Positions 16,438 through 24,447 of a stretch of 25,534 nt of DNA are shown in pieces. The translations under genes were made by a program, and so were the position numbers. The notes under the pieces were generated by a model, which was not told the origin of the DNA, searched no databases, and saw only the letters and a list, made by a program, of their open reading frames with translations. The first letter of the stretch is position 1. Each line of letters starts with the position of its first letter. The stretch lies in the NCBI GenBank assembly GCA_026391115.1, contig JAPLER010000015.1, positions 1 to 25,534 of the forward strand, given 5' to 3'. Source of the stretch: Bacteroidota bacterium. Its GTDB lineage: Bacteria > Bacteroidota > Bacteroidia > Chitinophagales > Chitinophagaceae.

Positions 16438-17178
16438 CTAATAATCGCTCTTAGATGTTTTTACCATATCCTGTAGTTGTGCTACTTCTACATCACTTAG
16501 ATAACGCCACTTGCCCAGTGCTATTTTACCTAGCGTTATGTGCATAATACGCACCCTTTGCAGGCTCATTACTTTGTAGTCAAATGCTTCACACATTTTA
16601 CGTATTTGCCTGTTAAGGCCTTGTGTAAGTGTAATTCTAAAGGTGTGATTACTTACTTTTTTTACAATACAAGGCTTGGTTAATCCATCTTTAATACGCA
16701 CACCTGCTGCCATTTTATTTATAAAATTATAATCAACAGCTTTGTTTACTTTCACAATATATTCCTTCTCGTGGTTGTTGCCTGCACGTAATATTTTATT
16801 TACAATATCACCATCATTGGTTAAAAATATCAAGCCCTCGCTATCTTTATCTAGCCTGCCTATAGGGAATATTCTTTTTGGGTGATTAATGTATGTAATG
16901 ATATTGCCTCTGATGTTCTCTTCTGTAGTGGTGGTAATACCCACAGGTTTATTAAAAGCCATATATATCAGCTTTTCTTTTTTGGCAGGTTTGTTATTGG
17001 TGGTTATCAGGCTGCCATCTACTTCTACACTATCACCAGGGGTGTATCTATTGCCTAGTTGTGCAGGTTTATCGTTAAGCAATACCCTGCCTTTTATAAT
17101 CAAGTTGTCTGCCTCTCGTCTAGAGCAGTAGCCTGTATCGCTAATAAATTTATTAAGACTAATAGATGCCTGATTCAA
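16438..17178 (-). CDS. rluF: RluF-type 23S rRNA pseudouridine synthase
   Basis: This 246-residue protein has an N-terminal S4 RNA-binding domain (SLNKFISDTGYCSRREADN) and an RsuA/RluF catalytic domain with the aspartate D110 in FPIGRLDKDSEGLIFLTNDGD. The stretch LTQGLNRQIRKMCEAFDYKV is typical of RluF, which isomerises U2604 (E. coli numbering) in 23S rRNA; an RluB/RluE-type assignment is less likely. No ATG occurs before the S4 domain and an in-frame stop lies 6 nt further upstream, so translation most likely begins at TTG (17178-17176). The gene is flanked by repeat-bearing spacers and has only a partial promoter match at 17200-17207. Confidence 0.88.
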   Translation of the reverse strand: MNQASISLNKFISDTGYCSRREADNLIIKGRVLLNDKPAQLGNRYTPGDSVEVDGSLITTNNKPAKKEKLIYMAFNKPVGITTTTEENIRGNIITYINHPKRIFPIGRLDKDSEGLIFLTNDGDIVNKILRAGNNHEKEYIVKVNKAVDYNFINKMAAGVRIKDGLTKPCIVKKVSNHTFRITLTQGLNRQIRKMCEAFDYKVMSLQRVRIMHITLGKIALGKWRYLSDVEVAQLQDMVKTSKSDY

Positions 17179-17199
17179 TGTGTTTTATAATGTTTGTGG

Positions 17200-17207
17200 C
17201 AAAAGTA
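17200..17207 (-). promoter_or_regulatory. Candidate -7 element (TACTTTTG) for the RluF-like gene
   Basis: On the minus strand TACTTTTG fits TAnnTTTG and lies 21 nt before the TTG start codon. No TTG is found at the expected 19-21 nt upstream, so only half of the promoter is supported. Confidence 0.35.
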
Positions 17208-17262
17208 GCTGTAAATGGTAATATGGCTTGCTGGTAAATGGCAATGGGTTATAAACTCAAGT

Positions 17263-17302
17263 GGGCTTTAGGTGGGAGTTAGGTGGGAGTATCGTGGGAG
17301 TT
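17263..17302. repeat. 11-nt tandem repeat with four in-phase GGG tracts
   Basis: Three units (AGGTGGGAGTT, AGGTGGGAGTA, TCGTGGGAGTT) occupy 17270-17302. GGG triplets sit at 17263, 17274, 17285 and 17296, exactly 11 nt apart. It lies in the 240-nt gap between the RluF-like and metallo-hydrolase genes, where no gene is visible. Confidence 0.7.
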
Positions 17303-17377
17303 ACTATAAGGAGTGATTATTTTTACCAAAAAAGTCGAGGGTAAAAAATAAATCACTAAAATACAATCGTTGTTATC

Positions 17378-17409
17378 GTTCAATTTTGTTTCGCTGCACA
17401 AAATTGAAC
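17378..17409 (-). terminator. 12-bp stem-loop downstream of the metallo-hydrolase gene
   Basis: GTTCAATTTTGT (17378-17389) pairs perfectly with ACAAAATTGAAC (17398-17409) around the loop TTCGCTGC. It begins 9 nt after the minus-strand stop codon at 17419. No T-run follows on the minus strand, so it may be an attenuated terminator or a repeat rather than a classic terminator. Confidence 0.45.
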
Positions 17410-17418
17410 AACCACTTA

Positions 17419-18240
17419 CTAAAACAAAGCCATTTGTTGAGGCTTGCTTACAATGTTTTTTGTTGCAGTGGGTGTTTGGTTTGCACCAATAGTAAACACC
17501 TCGCCAGCACTATACCTATCGGCAATACATATTTGTGTGTGGGTGCTATGGGCTTCAAATAAATCTTTTGCCAGTTGTGGTGTGTTGTTTTCCTTAGATA
17601 AATGAGAGAGTATTAAATGGCTTAAATTGCTGGAGCGGTGCTGCACAAATAAATTGAGTGCCTGTTTATTGCTTAAATGCCCCACACTACCGCGTATTCT
17701 TTCTTTTAAATGCCAAGGATATGAGCCATTTTCTAAAATATCATCGTCGTAATTGGCTTCTAAAAAAGCAGCATTACATTGTTTAAAATGTTCAATTAAA
17801 TTATCGCACACAGTACCTATATCGGTATATACACCTACGCTGATATTATTGTAAGTAATAGTAAAACTATGTGGGTCGGCAGCATCGTGATGTTTTAAAA
17901 AAGGTTTTACTACAAGACTACCAATAGTAATGGTTTCGCTAGTGCTAAAGTAGCGAGACAGGTGACGAATTAGTTGAATGTTTTTGGCAGTGGGTTGCGT
18001 AATGTATATAGGTAAGTGGTGTTTATGTGCAAGATTGGCAACACCTTTAATATGGTCGCTATGCTCATGGCTTATAAAAATGGCTTTAAGCTTTTTTATG
18101 TCTAGTCCTATTTGCTTCATTCGTTTTTCTACCTCTCTGCACGATAGTCCAACATCTACCAATACTGCATCTGTATCATTACCCACATAATAACAATTGC
18201 CATTGCTACCACTATTGATTGATGCTATTTGTAAAGACAT
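17419..18240 (-). CDS. Metallo-beta-lactamase-fold hydrolase, YycJ type
   Basis: This 273-residue protein begins ASINSGSNGNCYYV, typical of YycJ/WalJ-like MBL-fold proteins. It has the metal motif HEHSDH (H58, H60, D62, H63), H114 in LKHHDAADPHSF, and later ligands near TDIGTVCDN and HLSHLSKEN. YycJ relatives are soluble phosphodiesterase or nuclease-like enzymes linked to cell-wall signalling or DNA repair in Firmicutes; the function in Bacteroidota is not established. It follows the GH3 gene by 50 nt on the same strand and may be read from that transcript. No consensus promoter was seen directly before it. Confidence 0.86.
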   Translation of the reverse strand: MSLQIASINSGSNGNCYYVGNDTDAVLVDVGLSCREVEKRMKQIGLDIKKLKAIFISHEHSDHIKGVANLAHKHHLPIYITQPTAKNIQLIRHLSRYFSTSETITIGSLVVKPFLKHHDAADPHSFTITYNNISVGVYTDIGTVCDNLIEHFKQCNAAFLEANYDDDILENGSYPWHLKERIRGSVGHLSNKQALNLFVQHRSSNLSHLILSHLSKENNTPQLAKDLFEAHSTHTQICIADRYSAGEVFTIGANQTPTATKNIVSKPQQMALF

Positions 18241-18290
18241 TTTTTGTTTTTTGTTTTCAATAATAACTACTACTAGCCACTTGCTATTTA

Positions 18291-20045
18291 CTACTTGCTA
18301 ACTGACACAGGTAGTTTTCCTTTGGCTATTATTTTACCTTGTAAAATAGCTGCTGCTGTTTGTTGTACAATATCATCATCGTCGTAACAAGCTATTATGT
18401 TTTTGGCATTGCTAATATTTTTTATAGCATAAGGATTACCAAAAAACAAGAAGATAACATTGTCTTTATTGGCTAGTTGTTGCATTAAATACACCACACT
18501 ACTATCTAACCCAAAATTATTGGCTGGCCTGCGATTGTATTGATGCACACTAATAACAATAGCCTGATAATTGTTGATGCGTGTGCAGCTATCAATAATA
18601 TTATTTACCCAACTAAACTTGTCATTACTTTCTGTAATAGCATTTGTGGGTCTTGGTTCTATAGAATCTCTAACCCTGAAACTGGCTGCAAAGCTATTGT
18701 TTACATAATAACAAGTTGTGTTGTGAATGTTGTTTAAACTATTGCTAAATACATTGGGTTTGCCATTGCCAATAACAATGTGTGCAATGCTTGGTAGTAC
18801 ATCATAGGGTTGTGTAATGTTTTGTAAAGGAATTATTTTTTTGTTAGATTGTTTAACAAGTGTAATAGCATCTTGTGCAATTTGAGCAATTAGTGTGCTG
18901 GTGTTTTTATTAAGATCATTAGTTAAGTTGGTGGTATCAATAAATTGTGTTTTGTATAAACTCAAATGATACTTTGCCAATAATACTTTTTTTACACTTG
19001 CATAAAACTGTTGCTGGCTAAGGGTTTTGTTGGTGAGTGCTTGTTTTATTTTTTCTATGCTGCTATCTACCTGCTCGGGTAAGCATAACAAATCGTTGCC
19101 TGCAATAATAGCTTTTGCACTTACTTCCCCACTGGCAAAATATTTTGTAACACCTTTCATTTCTAATCCATCGGTAATGATTAAACCTTTAAACCCAAGC
19201 TTGTTTTTAAGCAATCCTGTAACAGTTTTTTTAGATAATGATGTTGGTAAATTACTCGTTGTATCTATAGCTGGCACACTTAAATGAGCTGTCATAATAC
19301 AACCCACATTGTTTTTTATTTGTTGCTTAAAAGGATATAATTCAAGATTGTTTAAATCTGTCATTGATTTGTTAATGACTGGTAAATCTAGATGGGAATC
19401 AACAGCTACATCTCCATGGCCAGGAAAATGCTTGGCACAAGCCATTACACCTACATCCTGCAAGCCTTTTGTATATTCCAATGAGTAGGTACTTACTTTG
19501 TTTTTATTTTCTCCAAAACTTCTATCATTAATAACAGGGTTGGCAGGGTTATTATTCACATCTACCACTGGTGCATAGTTAATATGGATACCCATACGCT
19601 TACACTGCAAGCCTATTGCTTTGCCTACTTCATAAACTGTATTTTTATTTTGTACAGCACCTAGCATCATATTCTTGGGAAAAAGCTGCACGCTGTCTAG
19701 TCTCATACCTAAGCCCCATTCTGCATCCATTGTAATAAGCAGTGGTGTTTTGGCAATGCTTTGGTAGTAGTTGGTTAAATTAGCTTGTCTTATGGGGCCA
19801 CCCTGAAAAAAACATAAACCACCTACATTATATTTTTTTATTTGTTCTGTAACATTATTAATGTGGTCTTGTGGCAAGTTGCTATGTGCACGAATGATAA
19901 TGAGTTGAGCAACTTTTTCATCGAGAGATAATTTATTGAAAACACTATCAACCCAATGCAGGGCTGATTTTGATGGCGTTAAAAATTTTTGAGCATTGGA
20001 ATTTATAACAATACATATTGCTGCAAGTAACAAAAACTTTTTCAT
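18291..20045 (-). CDS. Secreted glycoside hydrolase family 3 protein, beta-N-acetylhexosaminidase (NagZ)-like
   Basis: This 584-residue protein has a signal peptide, MKKFLLLAAICIVINSNAQ. The start at 20045 was chosen over a codon ten residues earlier because it begins the signal. The GH3 barrel contains CAKHFPGHGDVAVDSHLDLP (about residues 203-222), the NagZ-type His-Asp loop, and nucleophile D292 in LIITDGLEMKG. The KHFPGHGD...DSH signature favours N-acetylglucosamine-releasing activity, perhaps in peptidoglycan or chitin turnover in the periplasm. Residues after about 370 form a second alpha/beta domain. In many Bacteroidota relatives this architecture is fused to a beta-lactamase-like domain; none is present here. 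Confidence 0.88.
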   Translation of the reverse strand: MKKFLLLAAICIVINSNAQKFLTPSKSALHWVDSVFNKLSLDEKVAQLIIIRAHSNLPQDHINNVTEQIKKYNVGGLCFFQGGPIRQANLTNYYQSIAKTPLLITMDAEWGLGMRLDSVQLFPKNMMLGAVQNKNTVYEVGKAIGLQCKRMGIHINYAPVVDVNNNPANPVINDRSFGENKNKVSTYSLEYTKGLQDVGVMACAKHFPGHGDVAVDSHLDLPVINKSMTDLNNLELYPFKQQIKNNVGCIMTAHLSVPAIDTTSNLPTSLSKKTVTGLLKNKLGFKGLIITDGLEMKGVTKYFASGEVSAKAIIAGNDLLCLPEQVDSSIEKIKQALTNKTLSQQQFYASVKKVLLAKYHLSLYKTQFIDTTNLTNDLNKNTSTLIAQIAQDAITLVKQSNKKIIPLQNITQPYDVLPSIAHIVIGNGKPNVFSNSLNNIHNTTCYYVNNSFAASFRVRDSIEPRPTNAITESNDKFSWVNNIIDSCTRINNYQAIVISVHQYNRRPANNFGLDSSVVYLMQQLANKDNVIFLFFGNPYAIKNISNAKNIIACYDDDDIVQQTAAAILQGKIIAKGKLPVSVSK

Positions 20046-20060
20046 TGTGTGAATATAGTT

Positions 20061-20095
20061 AAAAACAAAAACCACCCGCAGTAGCGAATGGTTTT
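20061..20095 (-). terminator. Terminator between DUF5606 and GH3 genes
   Basis: On the minus strand AAACCATTCGC (20094-20084) pairs with GCGGGTGGTTT (20079-20069), an 11-bp stem including two G-T pairs and a 4-nt loop, followed by TTTGTTTTT. It lies shortly after the DUF5606 stop at 20118 and just before the GH3 start. Confidence 0.75.
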
Positions 20096-20117
20096 GTATA
20101 AAAAATTGTATTAAAAA

Positions 20118-20543
20118 CTATTTTGTTTCTTCTGCTGTTTCTTCCTCTTCTTCTGGTACTTCGGTTAATTTTAACTCAATGTTATTTGCTTTAAGCACAT
20201 TAAGCCATTTTACCATTTTCTTTCTGTCGCTATCATATACTCTGTCAAAGTCCATATCGGCATATACTTTTTTAAAATATTCTTTCACAGCTTTAGCATC
20301 TTTTTCGTTTGGCAAAGCTTCACCACTTGCCTCCATTGCCTTGAATATTTCTATAAGATTTACATTTTCTCTAATGGTATATACTTCGATACTTTCAAGG
20401 TGAGAGAAATTATGTACTCTATTGCTTGCAAATTTCACAGTACCGTCTTCTAAAGACTTTACAACAGCTCCATCGCTTTTACTGCTTATTAACTCGAATA
20501 ATCCTGATAGTCCTGTAACTGAAATTAATTTTCCGTATTCCAT
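20118..20543 (-). CDS. DUF5606 family protein
   Basis: This 141-residue soluble protein begins GKLISVTGLSGLFELISSK and continues with RVHNFSHLESIEVYT and EYFKKVYADMDFDRVYDSDRKKMVKWL, matching DUF5606, a small family common in Bacteroidota with no assigned function. The C-terminus is a low-complexity glutamate-rich tail (EVPEEEEETAEETK). It is transcribed alone: a well-matched promoter lies at 20562-20592 and a terminator at 20061-20095. Confidence 0.85.
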   Translation of the reverse strand: MEYGKLISVTGLSGLFELISSKSDGAVVKSLEDGTVKFASNRVHNFSHLESIEVYTIRENVNLIEIFKAMEASGEALPNEKDAKAVKEYFKKVYADMDFDRVYDSDRKKMVKWLNVLKANNIELKLTEVPEEEEETAEETK

Positions 20544-20561
20544 ACTTTAATTTAAAGGACG

Positions 20562-20592
20562 CAAATGTAGTAGTGTGTAGTGTAACAGCAAA
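20562..20592 (-). promoter_or_regulatory. Bacteroidota-type promoter for the DUF5606 gene
   Basis: On the minus strand TTTG (20592-20589) is followed by exactly 19 nt and TACATTTG (20569-20562), a full match to TTTG-N19-TAnnTTTG. The gene starts 18 nt downstream of the -7 element. Confidence 0.75.
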
Positions 20593-20602
20593 ACGTATTT
20601 TG

Positions 20603-21487
20603 TTATTGCTTGACCATTGTACGATAAAAGATATTGATTCTCTTTTTCAAAAAATTCATCCATTCTTCGTGTGTAAAAAATAAGCCGTAGAAAATTAAAA
20701 AAACAATTTGCAGATTGTATAGCATCATTAAAAAATAAATGCTCAGGTGTAGTATTACACCCAATATCATTAATGGATTTCTACACTTTTTAAACCATAT
20801 TAAAAAAGGAAAACTAACCTCTAAAACCAATGTTGCATAAGTAAAAAAAATGGTGAGCCAATTGTATTGTGATAATGTTTTATTCAGTCCTGTACTAGCA
20901 TAAGCGTGTGTATTGAAAATATAATACATTGCACTTCCATCTTGCCAATAGGGATTGATAACTTTGTTGTAAAAACCAAAGTAATAAGCAATACATAATT
21001 GCAGCATCATTGAAAATGAAGCTAAGTTGCTGATAAGATTTGTAACAGGTGTTGAGCTGCTTTTTTTTACAGCAAAATATTGAAATGAATTGGCAAAGAT
21101 GAGATAAAAAATCAAGAATCTTGCCAGTGCATCGCCACCATTTACTTCAGCATTATTTAATCGTTGTAGTAGAAATAACAAACAGAAAACAATAGCTGCC
21201 ATTATGTTTTTGCCAATGCCAAATAAGAACAGCAATAATGATGTGATGTAGCAAATAATGACAAATAAGTAATGTTCTTTTAAAAAACCATCTCCAATGC
21301 CAGTTACTGCAAATACGCTGTGTGTATTGAATTGCAGCAATGTTGTATTGCTATAAAGTAAACTCCAAGTAGAGTATTTTAGTAATATTTCTTTTAATAA
21401 GAAACTGCATAGTATAATCCTTAACAAAGCCAGATAAAAGCGTTTGTAGTTTTCTTTTTGAAGGAATATGATAAGGCTGTTGAGCAT
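20603..21487 (-). CDS. Polytopic membrane protein, HTTM-like
   Basis: This 294-residue protein has roughly six to eight hydrophobic segments, with charged and aromatic loop segments such as VINPYWQDGSAMYYIFNTHAYAS and a helix rich in FPFLIWFKKCRNP. The layout resembles HTTM (horizontally transferred transmembrane, vitamin K-dependent carboxylase-like) membrane proteins. I cannot see an unambiguous catalytic residue, so function is not assigned. It starts 3 nt after the stop of the preceding gene, which encodes a single-pass membrane protein, so the two are probably a co-translated pair and may act together. Confidence 0.65.
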   Translation of the reverse strand: MLNSLIIFLQKENYKRFYLALLRIILCSFLLKEILLKYSTWSLLYSNTTLLQFNTHSVFAVTGIGDGFLKEHYLFVIICYITSLLLFLFGIGKNIMAAIVFCLLFLLQRLNNAEVNGGDALARFLIFYLIFANSFQYFAVKKSSSTPVTNLISNLASFSMMLQLCIAYYFGFYNKVINPYWQDGSAMYYIFNTHAYASTGLNKTLSQYNWLTIFFTYATLVLEVSFPFLIWFKKCRNPLMILGVILHLSIYFLMMLYNLQIVFLIFYGLFFTHEEWMNFLKKRINIFYRTMVKQ

Positions 21488-21490
21488 TTA

Positions 21491-22105
21491 TTAGTTGTTA
21501 AAATATTTCCAGTGGGTTTCAAATTCTAATACATCTCCAATCATTCTTTTTTCATTTTTAAATGGCTTGGTGTAATTTGTATATAGTAGTATTTTAAATT
21601 GTTTGCCACTTGTTGCAAAACCTTTTTGTTGCAATATTTCTTTGCCAAATACTTCTATGTTTTGTAGTAGTTCAACATTGTCTTTATCTGTTAATTGTTG
21701 ACAGTATTTTAATGAGTCTTTTATACTAAAGGAAATAAGTTTTTGCTCTTGTAATTTACTACGCAGCTTTCTCATTTGCCTGTACATTATATGGTCCCAA
21801 ACATTCTCTCTGGCATAATTCCATTTGCTGCGTTTGGCTTTCCATAATTCATCCAAAATATCTACGCTATCAGTTTTATTATTGCGTTTTATTACAAAAA
21901 TCAGTTTATCGTTATAAATGGCTGGTTGAGAAAAAAAGCTCCAACTTTGGTGAAATGCCTGACTATATGCCCAAGAGAAATTTGGCGTTTTTTGTGTAAC
22001 TTTTTTTTCGAAAAATAAATATGCAAATGCCACTATCCAAAAAACAAGGAATATTGCAATGGCAATATAACTTTTAATAGTTTGTTTAGTTTTAGTTGAG
22101 TGCAT
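21491..22105 (-). CDS. Membrane-anchored protein of unknown function, partner of the HTTM-like protein
   Basis: I do not recognise this 204-residue protein with certainty. It has one N-terminal membrane helix (about residues 12-33, FLVFWIVAFAYLFF), then a mostly polar domain with NFSWAYSQAFHQSWSFFSQP and ILDELWKAKRSKWNYARENVWDH. The W-x-FF-x-P element and pairing with an HTTM-like gene recall DUF5819, but this is only a resemblance. The start at 22105 is preferred over the TTG at 22123 because the latter falls inside the -7 promoter element. The HTTM-like gene follows after 3 nt. Confidence 0.7.
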   Translation of the reverse strand: MHSTKTKQTIKSYIAIAIFLVFWIVAFAYLFFEKKVTQKTPNFSWAYSQAFHQSWSFFSQPAIYNDKLIFVIKRNNKTDSVDILDELWKAKRSKWNYARENVWDHIMYRQMRKLRSKLQEQKLISFSIKDSLKYCQQLTDKDNVELLQNIEVFGKEILQQKGFATSGKQFKILLYTNYTKPFKNEKRMIGDVLEFETHWKYFNN

Positions 22106-22120
22106 ACAATTGCTATGCAA

Positions 22121-22152
22121 CAAATGTAAAGTCTATTAATGGTTTTATACAA
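22121..22152 (-). promoter_or_regulatory. Bacteroidota-type promoter for the HTTM-like gene pair
   Basis: On the minus strand TTG (22152-22150) is followed by 21 nt and TACATTTG (22128-22121). Transcription would start near 22114, which decides the gene start at the ATG at 22105 rather than the TTG at 22123. Confidence 0.7.
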
Positions 22153-22170
22153 TGATTTTAATCAGGAATA

Positions 22171-23403
22171 ATGAGTGAACAGCAAAAAAGTTTATTGGTA
22201 ATAGGTGGAGGTGCTGCTGGTTTTTTTTGTGCAATAAATGCTGCAAGATTGAACCCTGCACTTAAAGTTGTGATTGTTGAAAAAAGTAATAAGGTACTGA
22301 GTAAAGTAAAAGTGAGCGGAGGTGGAAGATGCAATGTAACACATAATTGTTTTGATATTGATGAGTTGAGTAAAAAATATCCAAGAGGCGAAAAATTTTT
22401 GCGTAAAGCATTTCACTGGTTTAATGTACAACACACTATTGATTGGTTTAAAGAAAGAGGAGTGGAGCTTAAAACAGAAAATGATGGGCGAATGTTTGCT
22501 ACAACTAATACTTCTCAAACCATTATTGATTGTTTAATAAAGGAAGCTAATACTTATAATGTTGAATTGTTGATGAGTTGTGGTGTTAAGGCTATTGATG
22601 CCAATGAAAATGGATTTGAAGTTGCATTGGAATCGGGCAAAAAAATGATAGCAAATTATGTGTGCATTGCTTGTGGGGGATTTCCTAAACAAAGTCAATT
22701 TGATTGGTTGCTGCAACTAGGTCATAATATTGAAAACCCTGTACCATCTTTGTTTACATTTAATATTCCCAACAATAAAATTGTAGATTTAATGGGCGTG
22801 AGTGTTGAACAAGCTCAAATAAAAATAATTGGCACAAAGCTGCAAAGTGGCGGTGCTTTGTTAATTACACACTGGGGATTAAGTGGACCTGCAGTTTTAA
22901 AATTATCTGCATTTGCTGCGAGAGAACTGGCTAATAAAAACTACGATTTTGAAATAGCTGTAAACTGGTTGCCAAAGTTTAATGAACAATCTTTGCAGCA
23001 GGAATTTCAATTATTGCGACAAAGGTTTTCTACCCAAAAACTATATAGTAAAAATGTATTTGGATTGCCTAACAGACTATGGGAATATTTATTACAAATT
23101 TCCAGTATTAATAATGAGATGCGTTGGGCAGATTTGCCAAGCAAACAAGCCAATATGTTAATTAAAAACTTGAGTAATCAAAGTTTTAATGTAAAAGGAA
23201 AAACTACTTTTAAAGAAGAGTTTGTTACCTGTGGTGGTATAAAGCTGAATGAAGTTGATGTGAATACTATGCAAAGTAAGAAACAGCCCAATTTGTTTTT
23301 TGCAGGCGAAGTGCTAGATATTGATGGAATAACAGGCGGCTTTAATTTTCAAAACGCTTGGACGACTGGATGGATTGCTGCCAAAGCAATAGCTACAACA
23401 TAA
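22171..23403 (+). CDS. YhiN/HI0933-family flavoprotein (BaiN/RdsA-like)
   Basis: This 410-residue protein has the FAD-binding motif VIGGGAAGFFCAI (about residues 10-22), then KSNKVLSKVKVSGGGRCNVTH, the hallmark segment of the HI0933/YhiN family, and a C-terminal FAD contact FAGEVLDIDGITGGFNFQNAW. The length is normal. E. coli YhiN has been described as RdsA, a 23S rRNA dihydrouridine synthase, and a gut homologue BaiN as a bile-acid reductase; rRNA modification is the more likely role here but is inferred. An AGGA ribosome-binding sequence lies 5 nt before the ATG. It is divergent from the HTTM pair and convergent, 7 nt apart, with the sugar transferase. Confidence 0.88.
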   Translation: MSEQQKSLLVIGGGAAGFFCAINAARLNPALKVVIVEKSNKVLSKVKVSGGGRCNVTHNCFDIDELSKKYPRGEKFLRKAFHWFNVQHTIDWFKERGVELKTENDGRMFATTNTSQTIIDCLIKEANTYNVELLMSCGVKAIDANENGFEVALESGKKMIANYVCIACGGFPKQSQFDWLLQLGHNIENPVPSLFTFNIPNNKIVDLMGVSVEQAQIKIIGTKLQSGGALLITHWGLSGPAVLKLSAFAARELANKNYDFEIAVNWLPKFNEQSLQQEFQLLRQRFSTQKLYSKNVFGLPNRLWEYLLQISSINNEMRWADLPSKQANMLIKNLSNQSFNVKGKTTFKEEFVTCGGIKLNEVDVNTMQSKKQPNLFFAGEVLDIDGITGGFNFQNAWTTGWIAAKAIATT

Positions 23404-23410
23404 GATATAA

Positions 23411-24046
23411 CTATAAACTTTCTAGATTTTTTACAACACCTACCGTTTTTGCTAAAATTTTAACATCAAGACCTAAAGAGTGATTGTTGATGTAATACAA
23501 ATCGTATTCGAGCTTTTCTAAATTTTGATCTGGAGTTGCCATTGGTTTATGCACTTGTGCCCAGCCTGTAATACCAGGTTTTACCAAATGTCTGTATTTA
23601 TAATAGTCGTGCTTTTTCGTAAATTCTTCTACAATTTCAATACGTTCTGGTCTGGGGCCAATAATGCTCATATCACCTTTAATCACATTAAATATTTGTG
23701 GCAGTTCGTCAATTTTGGTTTTGCGTAGTATTTGACCAACTTTAGTTATTCTACCATCATTAACCACAGTATGATTGACATAGCCATCTTTACTATGTAC
23801 CATAGTTCTGATTTTATACATAGTAAATGGTTTGCCATTTAAACCAACACGTTTTTGACGGAAAATTGCAGGACCTTTTGAAGTAAACAGCATTGCTATA
23901 CAACCTAGCACCATTAATGGAAGAGCGACAGGAAGAGCAATAATACTAATCGCCAAATCCATAATTCTTTTAACAATTATGTGCGAAGCAGGAATTTCTT
24001 TAATTATAACAGTATTACTATGTGGTTCAGCTACAGCTACAAGCAT
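23411..24046 (-). CDS. Bacterial sugar transferase (undecaprenyl-phosphate glycosyl-1-phosphate transferase, short form)
   Basis: This protein of about 211 residues has one membrane helix (LAISIIALPVALPLMVLGCIA) and the PF02397 catalytic domain: GPAIFRQKRVGLNGKPFTMYKIRTM, KTKIDELPQIFNVIKGDMSIIGPRPE, and KPGITGWAQV. It transfers a hexose-1-phosphate to undecaprenyl phosphate at the cytoplasmic face of the inner membrane and so starts a surface glycan; the sugar is unknown. A longer frame begins at TTG (24073), but the predicted promoter at 24078-24109 places transcription start there, so the ATG at 24046 is preferred. No other glycan genes flank it in the window. Confidence 0.88.
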   Translation of the reverse strand: MLVAVAEPHSNTVIIKEIPASHIIVKRIMDLAISIIALPVALPLMVLGCIAMLFTSKGPAIFRQKRVGLNGKPFTMYKIRTMVHSKDGYVNHTVVNDGRITKVGQILRKTKIDELPQIFNVIKGDMSIIGPRPERIEIVEEFTKKHDYYKYRHLVKPGITGWAQVHKPMATPDQNLEKLEYDLYYINNHSLGLDVKILAKTVGVVKNLESL

Positions 24047-24447
24047 AATCTTTACAGTTTCTTTGTGGTACAAATTACAAAATAAATGGTTTTAACAGTA
24101 CTAAACAAACGCCAAGTATTATTAAAAACCAAGTTGGGTAAAGATTGTTTCGATAGATAAATATTTGTATATTAACATCGCAAATATAAGGATGATGTTT
24201 TTTGAACCAATTATTTTTTATGAAAATTTTAAGATATGGTTATAAAGTGTGTAAAAACAACTCGCTAATCGTCTATTTTAGTGTTGATAACTCAGTAAAA
24301 ATCCCAGCCCAAAAACACCTTCAAAACCCTATCTTCGCCACCCTGTAATTGGGTGATTCGTTTGTTAGTAAATTGGTTTATTAATAACTCCCCTTTTGCA
24401 TTATAAAAAAAATAATTATTGTGCCTTTGTGGCAATAAAAAAGTATT
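24047..24447. other. 401-nt intergenic region between the sugar transferase and gyrB (divergent)
   Basis: AT-rich with no supported gene. It holds the sugar transferase promoter on its left (24078-24109) and, on its right, TTTTG (24394-24398), 23 nt, then TGCCTTTG (24422-24429), a weak match to a promoter for gyrB. Between 24339 and 24355 CACCC and GGGTG can pair. A 17-codon frame at 24192 after AAGG has no other support. Confidence 0.5.
24078..24109 (-). promoter_or_regulatory. Candidate promoter for the sugar transferase gene
   Basis: On the minus strand TTTG (24109-24106) is followed by 20 nt and TTATTTTG (24085-24078), one base off TAnnTTTG. It implies a transcript start around 24071 and supports the ATG at 24046. 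Confidence 0.45.

Noticed and set aside
24047..24073. TTG start for the sugar transferase at 24073
   Set aside because: It coincides with the predicted transcription start and a good ATG lies 27 nt downstream before the membrane helix.
24192..24245. 17-codon frame after AAGG upstream of gyrB
   Set aside because: Despite a plausible AAGG it is very short, AT-driven in composition, and has no promoter match or recognisable peptide.
24339..24355. CACCC/GGGTG hairpin before gyrB
   Set aside because: Only five base pairs with a 7-nt loop and no T-run; too weak to call a terminator or regulator.
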